Part shown: one piece after another, positions 43,419-51,823 of the stretch | How positions within the stretch are numbered: position 1 is the first letter of the stretch | Layout of the letters: every line of letters starts with the position of its first letter | Origin: Exiguobacterium sp. SL-9 | GTDB taxonomy: Bacteria; Bacillota; Bacilli; Exiguobacteriales; Exiguobacteriaceae | Length of the DNA: 64,000 nucleotides | Direction of reading: 5' to 3' | NCBI RefSeq assembly: GCF_004336985.1 | Contig: NZ_SJUO01000005.1 | Span: 124,001 to 188,000, forward strand | Program-made: the position numbers and the translations under genes | The notes under the pieces: generated by a model | What the model was told of the DNA's origin: nothing | What the model saw: the letters and a program-made list of their open reading frames with translations, nothing else | Databases searched by the model: none

Positions 43419-44559
43419 AGACGTCAATCGGTTTGGCTTTCGCCGTGAACAAACTGACGGCCAAAATTCCGAGAATGAGTGTGTACATCAAGAAATACAC
43501 TTCTTTCGGTAACGCGATCCAAAATGCACCAATCATCGGACCGCTAATTGAACCGACGCTAAACGAGATGCTATAGAGCATATTGCCGGTTGGTAACAGA
43601 GAGCGCGGTAATACTTCCGTCATGTGGGCCAGTCCGAGTGAATACGTCGAGCCGAGCCCGGCACCTGCTAAGGCGAACAGGACAAGGAGCCAGGCGTAAT
43701 GGTCGACGGCGAGGTTGGCGATGGCGAAGACGAGCGTGCCGAGCGTCAACACGATTTGCAGGATCCGTTTCTTCCCGAAGTGATCGGCGAGGCGGCCGAG
43801 CGGTAACTGCACGACAATCGAGGCGACGATGAACGTCGTGATCAGCGTGCTCGTCTGGGTGAGTCCGATGTCGTTTCGGACCGTGAAAATCGGCAAGTTC
43901 GCATTCAAACTCGCCTCGAGGAATCCGTATGTAAAGGCGGGCAAGAGCGTATAGCCGCCACCGATGAGGACAAGACGAATCCGTCCTTTTGAATCGGTCT
44001 TCACTTTCTCGGCTTCCGGGTATTCGTTGTCGACCTTGAAGATCAAAAATAACGATGCGAGACAGAAAACGATCAAAACGAGGAACGGTAACCAAAAATG
44101 TAAATCAACGAGCGGGGCGATGAGCGGACCGACCGCAAAACCGAGGCTGAACGCCATGCCGTAATACGCCATCGCCCGGCCGAGGCTCCGCTTATCGCTC
44201 GCGGACGTGACCCACACTTGTGAACCATAGTGGAGCGCCGAATCACCGAAACCGATCACAAAACGCATGAGTGCCCACATGAGGAGCGACGGCCAGAGCG
44301 GCAAGAAGAACGTAGCGAGTGCCGTCAACACGATCCCGAGGACGATGGTCGGCCGGAACCCGTACTTGCGGACAAATCGTTCAAGCAGGGGCGCGGAGAC
44401 GATGACGCCGAGATAGAGCATCGTCGCATTCAATCCGTTCAACCAGGCCGGATTGCCGTCACGCTCGATCAAGGTCGATAATAACGGGATCAGAGCCCCT
44501 TGAATCAAACCAGAAATAAAGACGACAAGTAATAAAATCGAAAATCGAAATCGTTGCAT
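43417..44559 (-). CDS. MFS transporter
   Basis: This 380-residue membrane protein has 12 hydrophobic helices. Short basic loops such as RFVRKYGFRPT and RLADHFGKKR after helices 2 and 8 are the MFS signature positions (G-x-L-A-D-x-x-G-R/K-x-x). Substrate unknown; drug or sugar efflux transporters have this size. The ATG at 44559 follows GAGGTG. Confidence 0.85.
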   Translation of the reverse strand: MQRFRFSILLLVVFISGLIQGALIPLLSTLIERDGNPAWLNGLNATMLYLGVIVSAPLLERFVRKYGFRPTIVLGIVLTALATFFLPLWPSLLMWALMRFVIGFGDSALHYGSQVWVTSASDKRSLGRAMAYYGMAFSLGFAVGPLIAPLVDLHFWLPFLVLIVFCLASLFLIFKVDNEYPEAEKVKTDSKGRIRLVLIGGGYTLLPAFTYGFLEASLNANLPIFTVRNDIGLTQTSTLITTFIVASIVVQLPLGRLADHFGKKRILQIVLTLGTLVFAIANLAVDHYAWLLVLFALAGAGLGSTYSLGLAHMTEVLPRSLLPTGNMLYSISFSVGSISGPMIGAFWIALPKEVYFLMYTLILGILAVSLFTAKAKPIDV

Positions 44560-44586
44560 AGTGCACCTCATCATTCATTGCATAGT

Positions 44587-44614
44587 AAAAAGCTGAGAAA
44601 GGTCTCAGCTTTTT
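44587..44614 (-). terminator. Terminator of the 66-residue gene
   Basis: AAAAAGCTGAGA / TCTCAGCTTTTT with a tight loop overlaps the stop codon of the small gene and lies just upstream of the MFS gene. Confidence 0.85.
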
Positions 44615-44805
44615 GGCTCGTCAATCGGTTGGGGTACATGGTTCAAGTGTAAGAGTTCATCATCCCAACTGCCTTGACTAAATACTTCATCACGGTCTAC
44701 TTTGTCTGAAACGAATGCGGCTGTCAATAAGATGCTGAGCACACCACCGAAAATGATGATGGCCATGACGGTAATCATGAATACATAGATGGCTGTCATC
44801 TTCAA
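44605..44805 (-). CDS. Small single-helix membrane protein (66 aa)
   Basis: A hydrophobic stretch (about 5-32) is followed by an acidic tail (DKVDRDEVFSQGSWDDELLHL). A single membrane anchor with an acidic soluble end is likely. The family is not recognised. Its own terminator supports a separate short transcript. Confidence 0.6.
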   Translation of the reverse strand: MKMTAIYVFMITVMAIIIFGGVLSILLTAAFVSDKVDRDEVFSQGSWDDELLHLNHVPQPIDEPKS

Positions 44806-44852
44806 ACACCTCGATTCAGTTTATATACTGAACATTTCCCGAATCGAAACAA

Positions 44853-45959
44853 TTAAAACGGCTCGGCTACGCGTTCTCGGAAGTTTACGTTCGGATAGTA
44901 CGCTTGTTTGACGAGCGCATTCGGACCGAGACACTTGACGGCTGGGCAGTGGCACGACAGCGTGGCGTTCAAGCTGCTATTGGACCACGTGTCGTACGCC
45001 TCTTGAAACGATGTATCGTACAGTGTTCCGAGCGTGCCGAGTTCATCTCCAAAGTCGGTGACAATGATCTGGCCATCAAAAATATTTGTGTTGAGACGTG
45101 AGCGGCCATCCGGGTCGTTCCGCACGGTCACGTTTTTCGCCTCGTGGAGCCGTTTTAATAAAGCACGGTCTTCCGGCAAGTCGGAGCAAGCATAAAACGG
45201 CAACGTCCCGAACAGCATCCAAACGTTCTCATCACGGACGTCGAGCAGGTCGTGGATGGCCTGACGGGTGTCCGGTAGCGACGCTGACTCGAGCGCACTT
45301 GCGAAGTCGGCGGGGTACATCGGGTGCACTTCATGGCGCTGACAGCCGAGGGTGACGATTTCTTCATGAATTTCTTTCAAGTGCGGAATCGTCCGCTTAT
45401 TAATCATCGTCTCAGCCGATACGATGATGCCTTCGGCAGTGAGTGCCCGCGCGTTATCTTTCATCGTCTGGAGCATCTTCAAACGTGCCTCCGCGCTCGG
45501 TTTCCGGTCCATCATCGCGAAACCGCCCTCTAAGAAATCAGCGTCCGTCCCCCAGTTATGCGAAATGTGCAAAACGTCGAGGTAAGGGGTAATAAGATGG
45601 TAGCGAGAGAGTGGGAGGGTCAAGTTCGAGTTGATTTGTGTCCGGGCGCCGCGCTCTTTCGCATAACGAAGCAATGGGACGACGTAGTTCCGTACCGACT
45701 TCATCGATAACATCGGTTCGCCGCCCGTAATCGAGAACGCGCGCAAATGCTCGATCTCATCAAGGCGCGAAATCAATAGGTCGAGCGGGACTTCAGGTTC
45801 TTCCGTCTGATCAAGCATATAGCCGACCGCGCAATGTTCGCAGCGCATATTGCATAGCTTGGTCGTCGTCACTTCGACGTTCGAAAGGACGAGGCGACCG
45901 AACTCAGTTTGATCGAGGTAAGCTTCCCATGGATCAAACGTTGTCGAGATGTTTTGCAT
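44853..45959 (-). CDS. yfkAB: Radical SAM / CxCxxxxC protein YfkAB
   Basis: This 368-residue protein has the radical-SAM cluster site CNMRCEHC (Cys36, 40, 43), the SAM-binding SITGGEPML and a C-terminal second cysteine motif LSCHCPAVKCLGPN (CxCxxxxC). That combination defines the YfkAB family of Bacillales. The reaction catalysed is not known to me. It lies divergent from the SE1561-rlmCD pair. Confidence 0.88.
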   Translation of the reverse strand: MQNISTTFDPWEAYLDQTEFGRLVLSNVEVTTTKLCNMRCEHCAVGYMLDQTEEPEVPLDLLISRLDEIEHLRAFSITGGEPMLSMKSVRNYVVPLLRYAKERGARTQINSNLTLPLSRYHLITPYLDVLHISHNWGTDADFLEGGFAMMDRKPSAEARLKMLQTMKDNARALTAEGIIVSAETMINKRTIPHLKEIHEEIVTLGCQRHEVHPMYPADFASALESASLPDTRQAIHDLLDVRDENVWMLFGTLPFYACSDLPEDRALLKRLHEAKNVTVRNDPDGRSRLNTNIFDGQIIVTDFGDELGTLGTLYDTSFQEAYDTWSNSSLNATLSCHCPAVKCLGPNALVKQAYYPNVNFRERVAEPF

Positions 45960-46044
45960 ATCAATTCCACCTTTTCATCAAGTCACACGAAATAGTATGC
46001 TATAATAACAACTCTTTGTCACGAACCAAAGGAGCGATCACGAG

Positions 46045-46254
46045 ATGGGTAAATCACGAACAGATACGGCAGGAAAAATGAATGTGTTAAAATCGAGAAC
46101 GGAATTACTGTGCTTATCAGTCAATACGTTGGACGAATTTACGACGCCAGAGGATTTGCATCGATTGTTAGCTGATATTGATTCCTTACGTGCGAAAGTC
46201 GTACGTTACGCCAAAGATTTAGAACAAGTATCTCGAAAGGATGAAACACATTGA
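46045..46254 (+). CDS. SE1561-like small protein
   Basis: This 69-residue helical protein begins MGKSRTDTAGKMNVLKSR and contains NTLDEFTTPEDLHRLLADID. The MGK start, the length and its place directly upstream of an RlmCD gene fit the SE1561 family of uncharacterised Firmicutes proteins, recognised from memory. It overlaps rlmCD by four bases (TTGA), so the two are coupled. Confidence 0.65.
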   Translation: MGKSRTDTAGKMNVLKSRTELLCLSVNTLDEFTTPEDLHRLLADIDSLRAKVVRYAKDLEQVSRKDETH

Positions 46255-47627
46255 AACTGATCGTAGGAGAATACACTAGCGCCCAAGCCGAACGGCTAGG
46301 CATAAACGGAGAGGGCATCGCGACGATTGATCGGATGGTCATCTTCATCCCGAACTTATTACCAGGTGAGAAGGCGAAAGTCGAGATCACACGCGTCGAG
46401 CGGAACTACGCTGAGGCCCGCGTCATCAAGCGGGACAACGACTCGCCGGAACGGGTCAAGCCGCCATGTCCGATTTATGATGAGTGCGGCGGCTGCCAAA
46501 TTCAGCATATGAGTCCGCGCCTGCAGATGGACTATAAAGAAGAAATCGTCCGTAACGCCTTCCGTCAAAAGACAAAATTGAACGTCGACAAGTCGGATAT
46601 CCGTGGTACAAAAGGAATGGACAATCCTTGGTACTACCGCAATAAGTCACAGTTCCCACTCTCGACACGACGTGGCGAGATCGTGTCAGGGCTCTACAAG
46701 CCGAACACGAATGAGCTCGTACCGATTGAACACTGCATGGTGCAACAACGGGACACGACGAACATCAACAACGCCATCGTCCGCATTTTGAACGAACTCG
46801 ACATCCCGGTATACGATGCGCGTCGTGACGTCGGCTTCGCCCGTACCGTCATCGTCCGCTCAGGTTACAAGACAGACGATGTACAAGTCGTGCTTGTCGT
46901 TGGGAATGAAGACGTGCCACGTTTAGACGAATTGAGCGATCGGATCATGGCGTTACCGAACGTCGTGTCGTTCCATATCAATATCAACTCGAACCGTTCG
47001 GGTGTCATCTTCGGTTACCGCACGGTCCACATTGCCGGGCAAGACAAGATGGATGAACAACTTGATGACGTTCATTATCATTTGTCGCCACGTGCGTTCT
47101 TCCAGCTCAATCCGGCCCAGACGGAAATTATGTATCGTGAAGTCGTCGAGGCGGCAGGGCTCACGGGCGAAGAGCGCGTCATTGATGCGTACGCCGGTGT
47201 CGGTTCGATCGGGCTATGGCTCGCCCCGCACGCGAAAGAGATTCGCGGGATGGAAGTCGTCCCGGAAGCAGTCGAAGATGCAAATGCGCACATGCGTGAG
47301 AACGGCTTCAACCATGCGACTTATGTCGAAGGGCGGGCCGAACATTGGATTCCGCGCTGGGTGAAGGACGGTTGGATTCCAGACGTCATCGTCGTCGATC
47401 CACCGCGCACAGGAGTAGATCATCAACTGTTAAACGCGATGATCTCATCGAAAGCGAAACGGATCGTCTACGTATCTTGTAATCCACAGACGCTCGCACG
47501 TGACGCGGATCAACTCATGAAAGCTGACTATAAGATCAACTATATCCAGCCGTATGATATGTTCCCACAGACGGCGCACGTCGAGTCAATCGTCGTCTTC
47601 GAGAAGAAGAAAAAGAAAAAGTATTGA
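46251..47627 (+). CDS. rlmCD: 23S rRNA (uracil-5-)-methyltransferase RlmCD
   Basis: This 458-residue enzyme has an N-terminal TRAM RNA-binding domain, an iron-sulfur cysteine cluster (Cys73, 79, 82; CPIYDECGGC), a SAM-binding GVGSIGLWLA motif, and the catalytic cysteine near residue 410 in VSCNPQTLARD. It methylates two uridines of 23S rRNA in Gram-positive bacteria. The start is TTG at 46251 with AAAGG nine bases upstream. The end is a lysine run. Confidence 0.92.
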   Translation: MKLIVGEYTSAQAERLGINGEGIATIDRMVIFIPNLLPGEKAKVEITRVERNYAEARVIKRDNDSPERVKPPCPIYDECGGCQIQHMSPRLQMDYKEEIVRNAFRQKTKLNVDKSDIRGTKGMDNPWYYRNKSQFPLSTRRGEIVSGLYKPNTNELVPIEHCMVQQRDTTNINNAIVRILNELDIPVYDARRDVGFARTVIVRSGYKTDDVQVVLVVGNEDVPRLDELSDRIMALPNVVSFHININSNRSGVIFGYRTVHIAGQDKMDEQLDDVHYHLSPRAFFQLNPAQTEIMYREVVEAAGLTGEERVIDAYAGVGSIGLWLAPHAKEIRGMEVVPEAVEDANAHMRENGFNHATYVEGRAEHWIPRWVKDGWIPDVIVVDPPRTGVDHQLLNAMISSKAKRIVYVSCNPQTLARDADQLMKADYKINYIQPYDMFPQTAHVESIVVFEKKKKKKY

Positions 47628-47635
47628 CGGGGTTG

Positions 47636-47673
47636 TGAAACCGCTTGCAAAATAGCGGTTTTCACGCTATAGT
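47636..47673 (+). promoter_or_regulatory. cdd promoter with overlapping cre site
   Basis: TTGCAA (47645-47650) and TATAGT (47668-47673) with 17-base spacing form the promoter. TGAAACCGCTTGCA (47636-47649) matches 13 of 14 cre positions and covers the -35, so CcpA would repress. Confidence 0.65.
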
Positions 47674-47722
47674 TCAGATGTCAGACTTCTTTAATAAACG
47701 TTAAGAAGCGGAGGAACATCAG

Positions 47723-48130
47723 ATGATCCCACAAGAAAAAGTGAACGAGCTCGTCCATAAAGCAATTGATGCGCAATCACGCGCCTATACACCTTATTCG
47801 AAGTTCAATGTCGGGGCAGTCGTCATCGATGAGACCGGCAAAGAAATCTCAGGTTGCAACGTCGAGAATGCCTCGTACGGCTTGTCGATGTGCGCTGAAC
47901 GGACCGCCATCTTTAAAGCGGTATCGGAAGGCAGCAAGTCGATTGAGACGGTCGTCGTCGTCGGTGATACGGACGGACCAATCTCGCCATGCGGGGCCTG
48001 TCGTCAAGTCATCGCCGAGTTTGCGAGTGACAACTTTACGTTGATTCTCGCGAATATGGCGGGGGACACGAAAGTGATGACGAAAGAAGAGATGCTGCCA
48101 TACGGCTTCTCACCAAAAGATTTAACGTAA
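47723..48130 (+). CDS. cdd: Cytidine deaminase
   Basis: This 135-residue tetrameric zinc enzyme deaminates cytidine and deoxycytidine for pyrimidine salvage. The zinc ligands are Cys57 (CAER, with catalytic Glu59) and Cys90/Cys93 (PCGACRQV). Size and motifs match Bacillus Cdd. It has its own promoter and terminator. Confidence 0.96.
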   Translation: MIPQEKVNELVHKAIDAQSRAYTPYSKFNVGAVVIDETGKEISGCNVENASYGLSMCAERTAIFKAVSEGSKSIETVVVVGDTDGPISPCGACRQVIAEFASDNFTLILANMAGDTKVMTKEEMLPYGFSPKDLT

Positions 48131-48133
48131 CGT

Positions 48134-48168
48134 AAAGATGCGGACGAAATTCGTCCGCATCTTTATTT
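48134..48168. terminator. Terminator of cdd and the convergent small gene
   Basis: AAAGATGCGGACGAA / TTCGTCCGCATCTTT is a near-perfect 15-bp stem with a very short loop; ATTT follows. Confidence 0.87.
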
Positions 48169-48372
48169 GTTGCTGTCATATTTTTTCTCGCTGACCGAGT
48201 CATCTTTCGAGTGTCGCTTTTGTTTCTCGTCTTTCACTTTCTGATTCAGCTCTTCCACCGGGATTGGGTCGACGGTCTCCATCCCTTCCTGGTCGAAGAT
48301 GCTCTCTTTGTCCGTATCGACGGCATCTGGGTTGTCGAACGGTCGTTTGGACGGATCTTTTGACTGTTTCAT
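48163..48372 (-). CDS. Small hydrophilic protein (69 aa), probably stress-induced
   Basis: This very hydrophilic protein is rich in Lys, Asp, Glu and Ser (starts MKQSKDPSKRPFDNPDAVD) with no hydrophobic core, so it may be intrinsically disordered. AAGGAGG lies eight bases before the ATG at 48372; a second ATG at 48378 is possible. A sigma-B-like promoter precedes it and faces away from the one for the gene at 48499. No family is identified. Confidence 0.6.
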   Translation of the reverse strand: MKQSKDPSKRPFDNPDAVDTDKESIFDQEGMETVDPIPVEELNQKVKDEKQKRHSKDDSVSEKKYDSNK

Positions 48373-48399
48373 CTTCATCGCCTCCTTGTCTTGACTGTT

Positions 48400-48425
48400 A
48401 TTCCACTTCCTGAATGGGTGTAAAC
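48400..48425 (-). promoter_or_regulatory. Sigma-B-like promoter for the 69-residue gene
   Basis: On the minus strand GTTTAC-N14-TGGAAT resembles the sigma-B consensus GTTTAA-N12-15-GGGWAT. The predicted start lies about 20 bases before the ATG. Confidence 0.45.
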
Positions 48426-48439
48426 GCTTTAGAAAGTTG

Positions 48440-48465
48440 GTTTCAATTTCCTGGAACAGTGGAAT
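48440..48465 (+). promoter_or_regulatory. Sigma-B-like promoter for the 95-residue gene
   Basis: GTTTCA-N14-TGGAAT has the same spacing and -10 as the promoter on the other strand, and lies 34 bases before the ATG at 48499. Confidence 0.45.
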
Positions 48466-48498
48466 TATCCGTACATAGTGACTAAGGAGGGTATTCGG

Positions 48499-48786
48499 AT
48501 GGATAAGAAAGTATTGATGGGAATCGTGCTCGGGGTAGCGGGGGCAGCACTCGTCGCACCGAAAGTAGCGGCGCTCTTGACCCAGGACCGCGATGACGAT
48601 ACATGGAGCAAGATGGACAAGATGGAAAGCGTCGATTCGGATAAGGATGAGGCGGAGGAAGGTCTCACTCAACTGGATTCGAACTATCGGGCCGAGTGGC
48701 AAGCGAACGGCTATCCGCAGACACACGCCGAGCGTGAACGTCTCATGAATGAATCGGATGATGCCTACAAAGGGAAAGACATATAA
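48499..48786 (+). CDS. Membrane-anchored acidic small protein (95 aa)
   Basis: A short basic start and one hydrophobic, alanine- and glycine-rich segment (about 5-26) precede an acidic, charged tail (DRDDDTWSKMDKM...). This resembles the small anchored general-stress proteins of Bacillales in layout only. AAGGAGGG is well placed before the ATG at 48499. The function is unknown. Confidence 0.65.
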   Translation: MDKKVLMGIVLGVAGAALVAPKVAALLTQDRDDDTWSKMDKMESVDSDKDEAEEGLTQLDSNYRAEWQANGYPQTHAERERLMNESDDAYKGKDI

Positions 48787-48818
48787 AAAAGACAGCTCGC
48801 GTGAGCTGTCTTTTTTAT
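48787..48818. terminator. Bidirectional terminator
   Basis: AAAAGACAGCTC / GAGCTGTCTTTT with a 4-base loop and A and T tracts serves the small gene and the convergent kinase gene. Confidence 0.92.
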
Positions 48819-50200
48819 ATGTCTTCGTCCGGCAAGAGCGGCAAAGTGAGCGTGACGGTCGTTCCGTTGCCGACTTCTGAAGTGAAGTGCATCGAGCCGC
48901 CGTGACGTTCCATAATGTGCTTAGCGATGGCAAGTCCGAGTCCGGTCCCGCCGTCCTCGCGTGTTCGCGACTTATTGACACGATAAAAACGCTTCGTCAA
49001 TTGATCGAGGTCCTCTTTCGGGATGCCTCGGCCTTCGTCTCGAATCTCGGTGATGGCATTGTCGGCGGTCGCATACGTCTTCACATGGATCGACTTCCCA
49101 GCCTCGGTGTAGCGGAGGGCGTTATCGAGCAAATTCCCGACGACTTGCTCGAGCCGGTCGTGGTCCCCGAGAATAATCAAGTCGAAGTCGAGGTCCGTCT
49201 CGATGGTGACGCCTTTCGCCCCGGCAATCGGCTCGAAGCGGTATAAGACGTCTTCGAGCACTTGCGAGTAGACGACTGGTTCTTTCGTCATCGGATATGA
49301 GTCACGTTCGAGTTGGGCCAAGTCGAGCAAATCGTTGACGAGCCGTTGCAAGCGCTCCGTCTCGTTCTCGATGATCTCGTAATATTGATTTTTCGTTTTC
49401 TCGTCGAGCGACGGGTCTTGGAGCATTTCCGTATAGCCGCGAATATACGATAGCGGTGTCCGTAATTCATGGCTGACGTTCGCCAAAAACTCTTTTCGTT
49501 GCTCTTCGACGAGACCGAGCGATTCGGCCATCCGGTTCAGCGTCTCGGCGAGTTCGCCAATCTCATCATCGGAATAAATCGGGATGCGGTGCGAGAAATC
49601 ACCTTTGGCATACACTTGCGACGCTCGTTTCATTTGAATGAGCGGCTGAATGATCGTATCGATGATTTGTGTCCCGAAGATGAGCAAGTTTACAATCATC
49701 AAGATAAGCAAGAACGTGATCATGAGCCGGATCGGTTGGAACGGCTCGCTGATTTTACTCAGCTCCATATACAAGATGAGGGCGTTATCGAGCTCACCGT
49801 CCCGGATGAGCGGAAAGGCGGACATGAGGATATCGACATCCTCGGTCGGGTGTTTACGGGTGACGGAAATCGCATAGCCGTCTTGTAGCTTGGCGAGATC
49901 TTGTTCCCGTAAAAACGTCTTGCCTGATCCGAGGCTGTCTTCTCGGACCGATGAAAGGAACACTTTCGTTTCGGTCAGTTCGTTCGTGTACGTCATACTG
50001 TCGGAAAACGCGTCAGAGAAGCCGTCCGCCTTATAGATGGTGACAAGCTTCTCGCCGCGATTGATGAGCAGTTCTTCTTGTGTCTGAATATAGAACTTGT
50101 CGTACAAGTAAAACGTCATGATGATGAACACGAACGCGGAGAAAAGGCTAGCGGTCCAGATGGTGATCCAAATCCGCTTCCGGATCGTGTATTGCTTCAT
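48815..50200 (-). CDS. Sensor histidine kinase (HAMP, EnvZ/PhoR type)
   Basis: This 461-residue kinase has two membrane helices (about 10-32 and 155-180) around an external sensor domain of about 120 residues. A HAMP linker, HisKA domain with FLANVSHELRTPLSYI, and ATPase domain with GNLLDNALRYT, DEGRGIPKEDL and GTGLGLAIAK follow. The signal is unknown. The gene overlaps its regulator gene by four bases. Confidence 0.92.
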   Translation of the reverse strand: MKQYTIRKRIWITIWTASLFSAFVFIIMTFYLYDKFYIQTQEELLINRGEKLVTIYKADGFSDAFSDSMTYTNELTETKVFLSSVREDSLGSGKTFLREQDLAKLQDGYAISVTRKHPTEDVDILMSAFPLIRDGELDNALILYMELSKISEPFQPIRLMITFLLILMIVNLLIFGTQIIDTIIQPLIQMKRASQVYAKGDFSHRIPIYSDDEIGELAETLNRMAESLGLVEEQRKEFLANVSHELRTPLSYIRGYTEMLQDPSLDEKTKNQYYEIIENETERLQRLVNDLLDLAQLERDSYPMTKEPVVYSQVLEDVLYRFEPIAGAKGVTIETDLDFDLIILGDHDRLEQVVGNLLDNALRYTEAGKSIHVKTYATADNAITEIRDEGRGIPKEDLDQLTKRFYRVNKSRTREDGGTGLGLAIAKHIMERHGGSMHFTSEVGNGTTVTLTLPLLPDEDI

Positions 50201-50886
50201 ACAGTCGCCTCGAACTTGTAGCCGATCCCCCAGACAGTTTGAATATAGCCGCCGGCTTCACCGAGCTTGAGCCGAAGTGTCTTGATGTGCGTGTCGACGG
50301 TCCGTAGGTTACCGTGGTACTCCGTCCCCCAAATTTGGTCGAGCAATTGTTCACGTGAGAATACTTTCTCTTCGTTCGTGATGAACAAGTAGAGCAAATC
50401 GAACTCTTTGCGGGTCAAGTTGACCGTTTTGCCTTTCACGCTGACCGCGCGGCCATCGATATCAATCGATAGGACACCTGTATCGAACGTCGCTTCTTGT
50501 TCTTTCGAGAAGTTATGTGTCCGCCGAAGTGTCGCCTCGATTCGGGCGAGCAGCTCGCGCGGGCTGAACGGCTTCGTGATATAGTCATCCGCACCAATCT
50601 TCAAGCCATGAATGCGGTCGAGCTCCTCTGAGCGAGCCGTCAGCATGATGATCGGCACGTTTGAGAACTCACGGATGCGCATGCATGCTGTGAGGCCGTC
50701 AAGTTCAGGCATCATCACATCAAGCAGGACGAGGTGGAACGACTGTTCTTTCAATAAGTCGATTGCCTCGAGACCGTTCGTGGCTGTGACGGTCTCATAT
50801 CCTTCCTTCTCTAAATTCGAAACGAGCAAATCTCGCATTTGTTCTTCATCATCGGTCACTAAGATGCGAAACGTTGGTTCTGACAT
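50197..50886 (-). CDS. OmpR-family response regulator
   Basis: This 229-residue regulator has a receiver domain (Asp11/12, phospho-Asp in LVLLDVMMPE near 56, Lys in ITKPFSPREL) and a winged-helix DNA-binding domain ending VDTHIKTLRLKL...VWGIGYKF. It is the partner of the kinase at 48815. The general form is like ResD or YycF, but the cluster has no ccm or walHI genes, so I do not assign a name. Confidence 0.92.
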   Translation of the reverse strand: MSEPTFRILVTDDEEQMRDLLVSNLEKEGYETVTATNGLEAIDLLKEQSFHLVLLDVMMPELDGLTACMRIREFSNVPIIMLTARSEELDRIHGLKIGADDYITKPFSPRELLARIEATLRRTHNFSKEQEATFDTGVLSIDIDGRAVSVKGKTVNLTRKEFDLLYLFITNEEKVFSREQLLDQIWGTEYHGNLRTVDTHIKTLRLKLGEAGGYIQTVWGIGYKFEATV

Positions 50887-51025
50887 TGGGCATTCTCCTT
50901 TACAAAACGGTTAACGAGGACGTGTGATCATTCCCTCATACCTCTATCATACCTATCTCTCCGAATTAGAACAGAAATATTCATTGACGTAAAGTTGTCC
51001 TCATGAAATCCACACAAAAACGCCA

Positions 51026-51058
51026 CAAAAAAGCCAATTCTTTGTCAGAATTGGCTTA
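51026..51058 (-). terminator. Intrinsic terminator of the GNAT gene
   Basis: On the minus strand AAGCCAATTC / GAATTGGCTT with a 7-base loop is followed by TTTT. Confidence 0.85.
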
Positions 51059-51622
51059 TGCTTCGAGCTGGGCTTCATAGGTATGGTCGAATTCAGGCGC
51101 ATGGAGTGAGTGCAAGTAAAGTTGGAAACTCGACTTCGACACTTCATACAGAACGTATTCGACATCCCCTTGATTGATTTCAGTTAATAATTCAGACCGA
51201 ATCTCATTGGCGCAGAAGGCGTACGGCAATTTTTCTGCCGCCGCGATCGAGCGCTCATTCGATTGACGGATTTTCAAAAATACACTTTCGATGTCAAGTT
51301 CGAAGAAAAGTTCGGAGAAGAACGCTTCTTTCGCGACTTGATTGTAACCTTTGCCGTGATACGGTTTGCCAAGCCACGTCCCGAGGAATCCATAGCCGGA
51401 TTCCACATCGAACAAGCTGATTGTCCCAATCGGGGTACCAAACTCGTTCGTAATGGTGCGTGAGATGATATTTCCTTGCTCTTCTAGCTCGATAATTTGC
51501 TTCGTGCTAAATAAAAACTCGTCAAAGTGGACCGTCTTTTGACGGACATATGGAAAGACATCTGGGTGTTGCATCAGTTCGAACAACTCCGCGCAGTCGG
51601 TAAGCTCACGAAATTTGAGCAC
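51056..51622 (-). CDS. GNAT-family acetyltransferase
   Basis: This 188-residue protein has RimJ/RimL-like features: TDCAELFELMQHPDVFPYV near the start, ISLFDVESGYGFLGTWLGKPYHGKGYNQVAKEA in the acetyl-CoA region, and IRQSNERSIAAAEKL. The substrate is unknown. The GTG start lies eight bases after AGGAGGAGGA; an ATG-TAA start-stop pair sits between them, which may lower or tune initiation. Confidence 0.82.
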   Translation of the reverse strand: MLKFRELTDCAELFELMQHPDVFPYVRQKTVHFDEFLFSTKQIIELEEQGNIISRTITNEFGTPIGTISLFDVESGYGFLGTWLGKPYHGKGYNQVAKEAFFSELFFELDIESVFLKIRQSNERSIAAAEKLPYAFCANEIRSELLTEINQGDVEYVLYEVSKSSFQLYLHSLHAPEFDHTYEAQLEA

Positions 51623-51717
51623 CTTTACATTCCTCCTCCTATTTCAGACCGCTGAAGAATAGTTGTAACGAAAGCATACTTCTGGCTTCGTTGTTCGAAC
51701 TTGCCTTGGCTGCTCCC

Positions 51718-51790
51718 TTTTATGAAGTTACAAGATTATTTTATATAGTTTTTTTGAAAAAGCAAGTAAATAAAATGCAACTTCATAAAA
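51718..51790. repeat. AT-rich inverted repeat
   Basis: TTTTATGAAGTTACA (51718-51732) and TGCAACTTCATAAAA (51776-51790) are complementary at 14 of 15 positions and flank 43 AT-rich bases with long T and A runs. No gene is present. It could be a small hairpin element or regulatory structure. Confidence 0.5.
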
Positions 51791-51823
51791 AAAAAATAAG
51801 AGCGCTTTCAAGACTAGTGTCAC

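Noticed and set aside
48419-48433. cre-like sequence TGTAAACGCTTTAG between the two small stress genes
   Set aside because: It matches only 12 of 14 positions, missing both final consensus bases, and overlaps the sigma-B-like element, which explains it as well.
48378-48981. Upstream extension of the minus-strand frame whose last 69 codons are the small hydrophilic protein
   Set aside because: It runs antisense through the 95-residue gene and the kinase end. The ribosome site and sigma-B-like promoter support a start at 48372 only.
51801-51815. cre-like TGAAAGCGCTCTTA after the amidohydrolase gene
   Set aside because: It lies downstream of that gene with no promoter nearby and has two mismatches.
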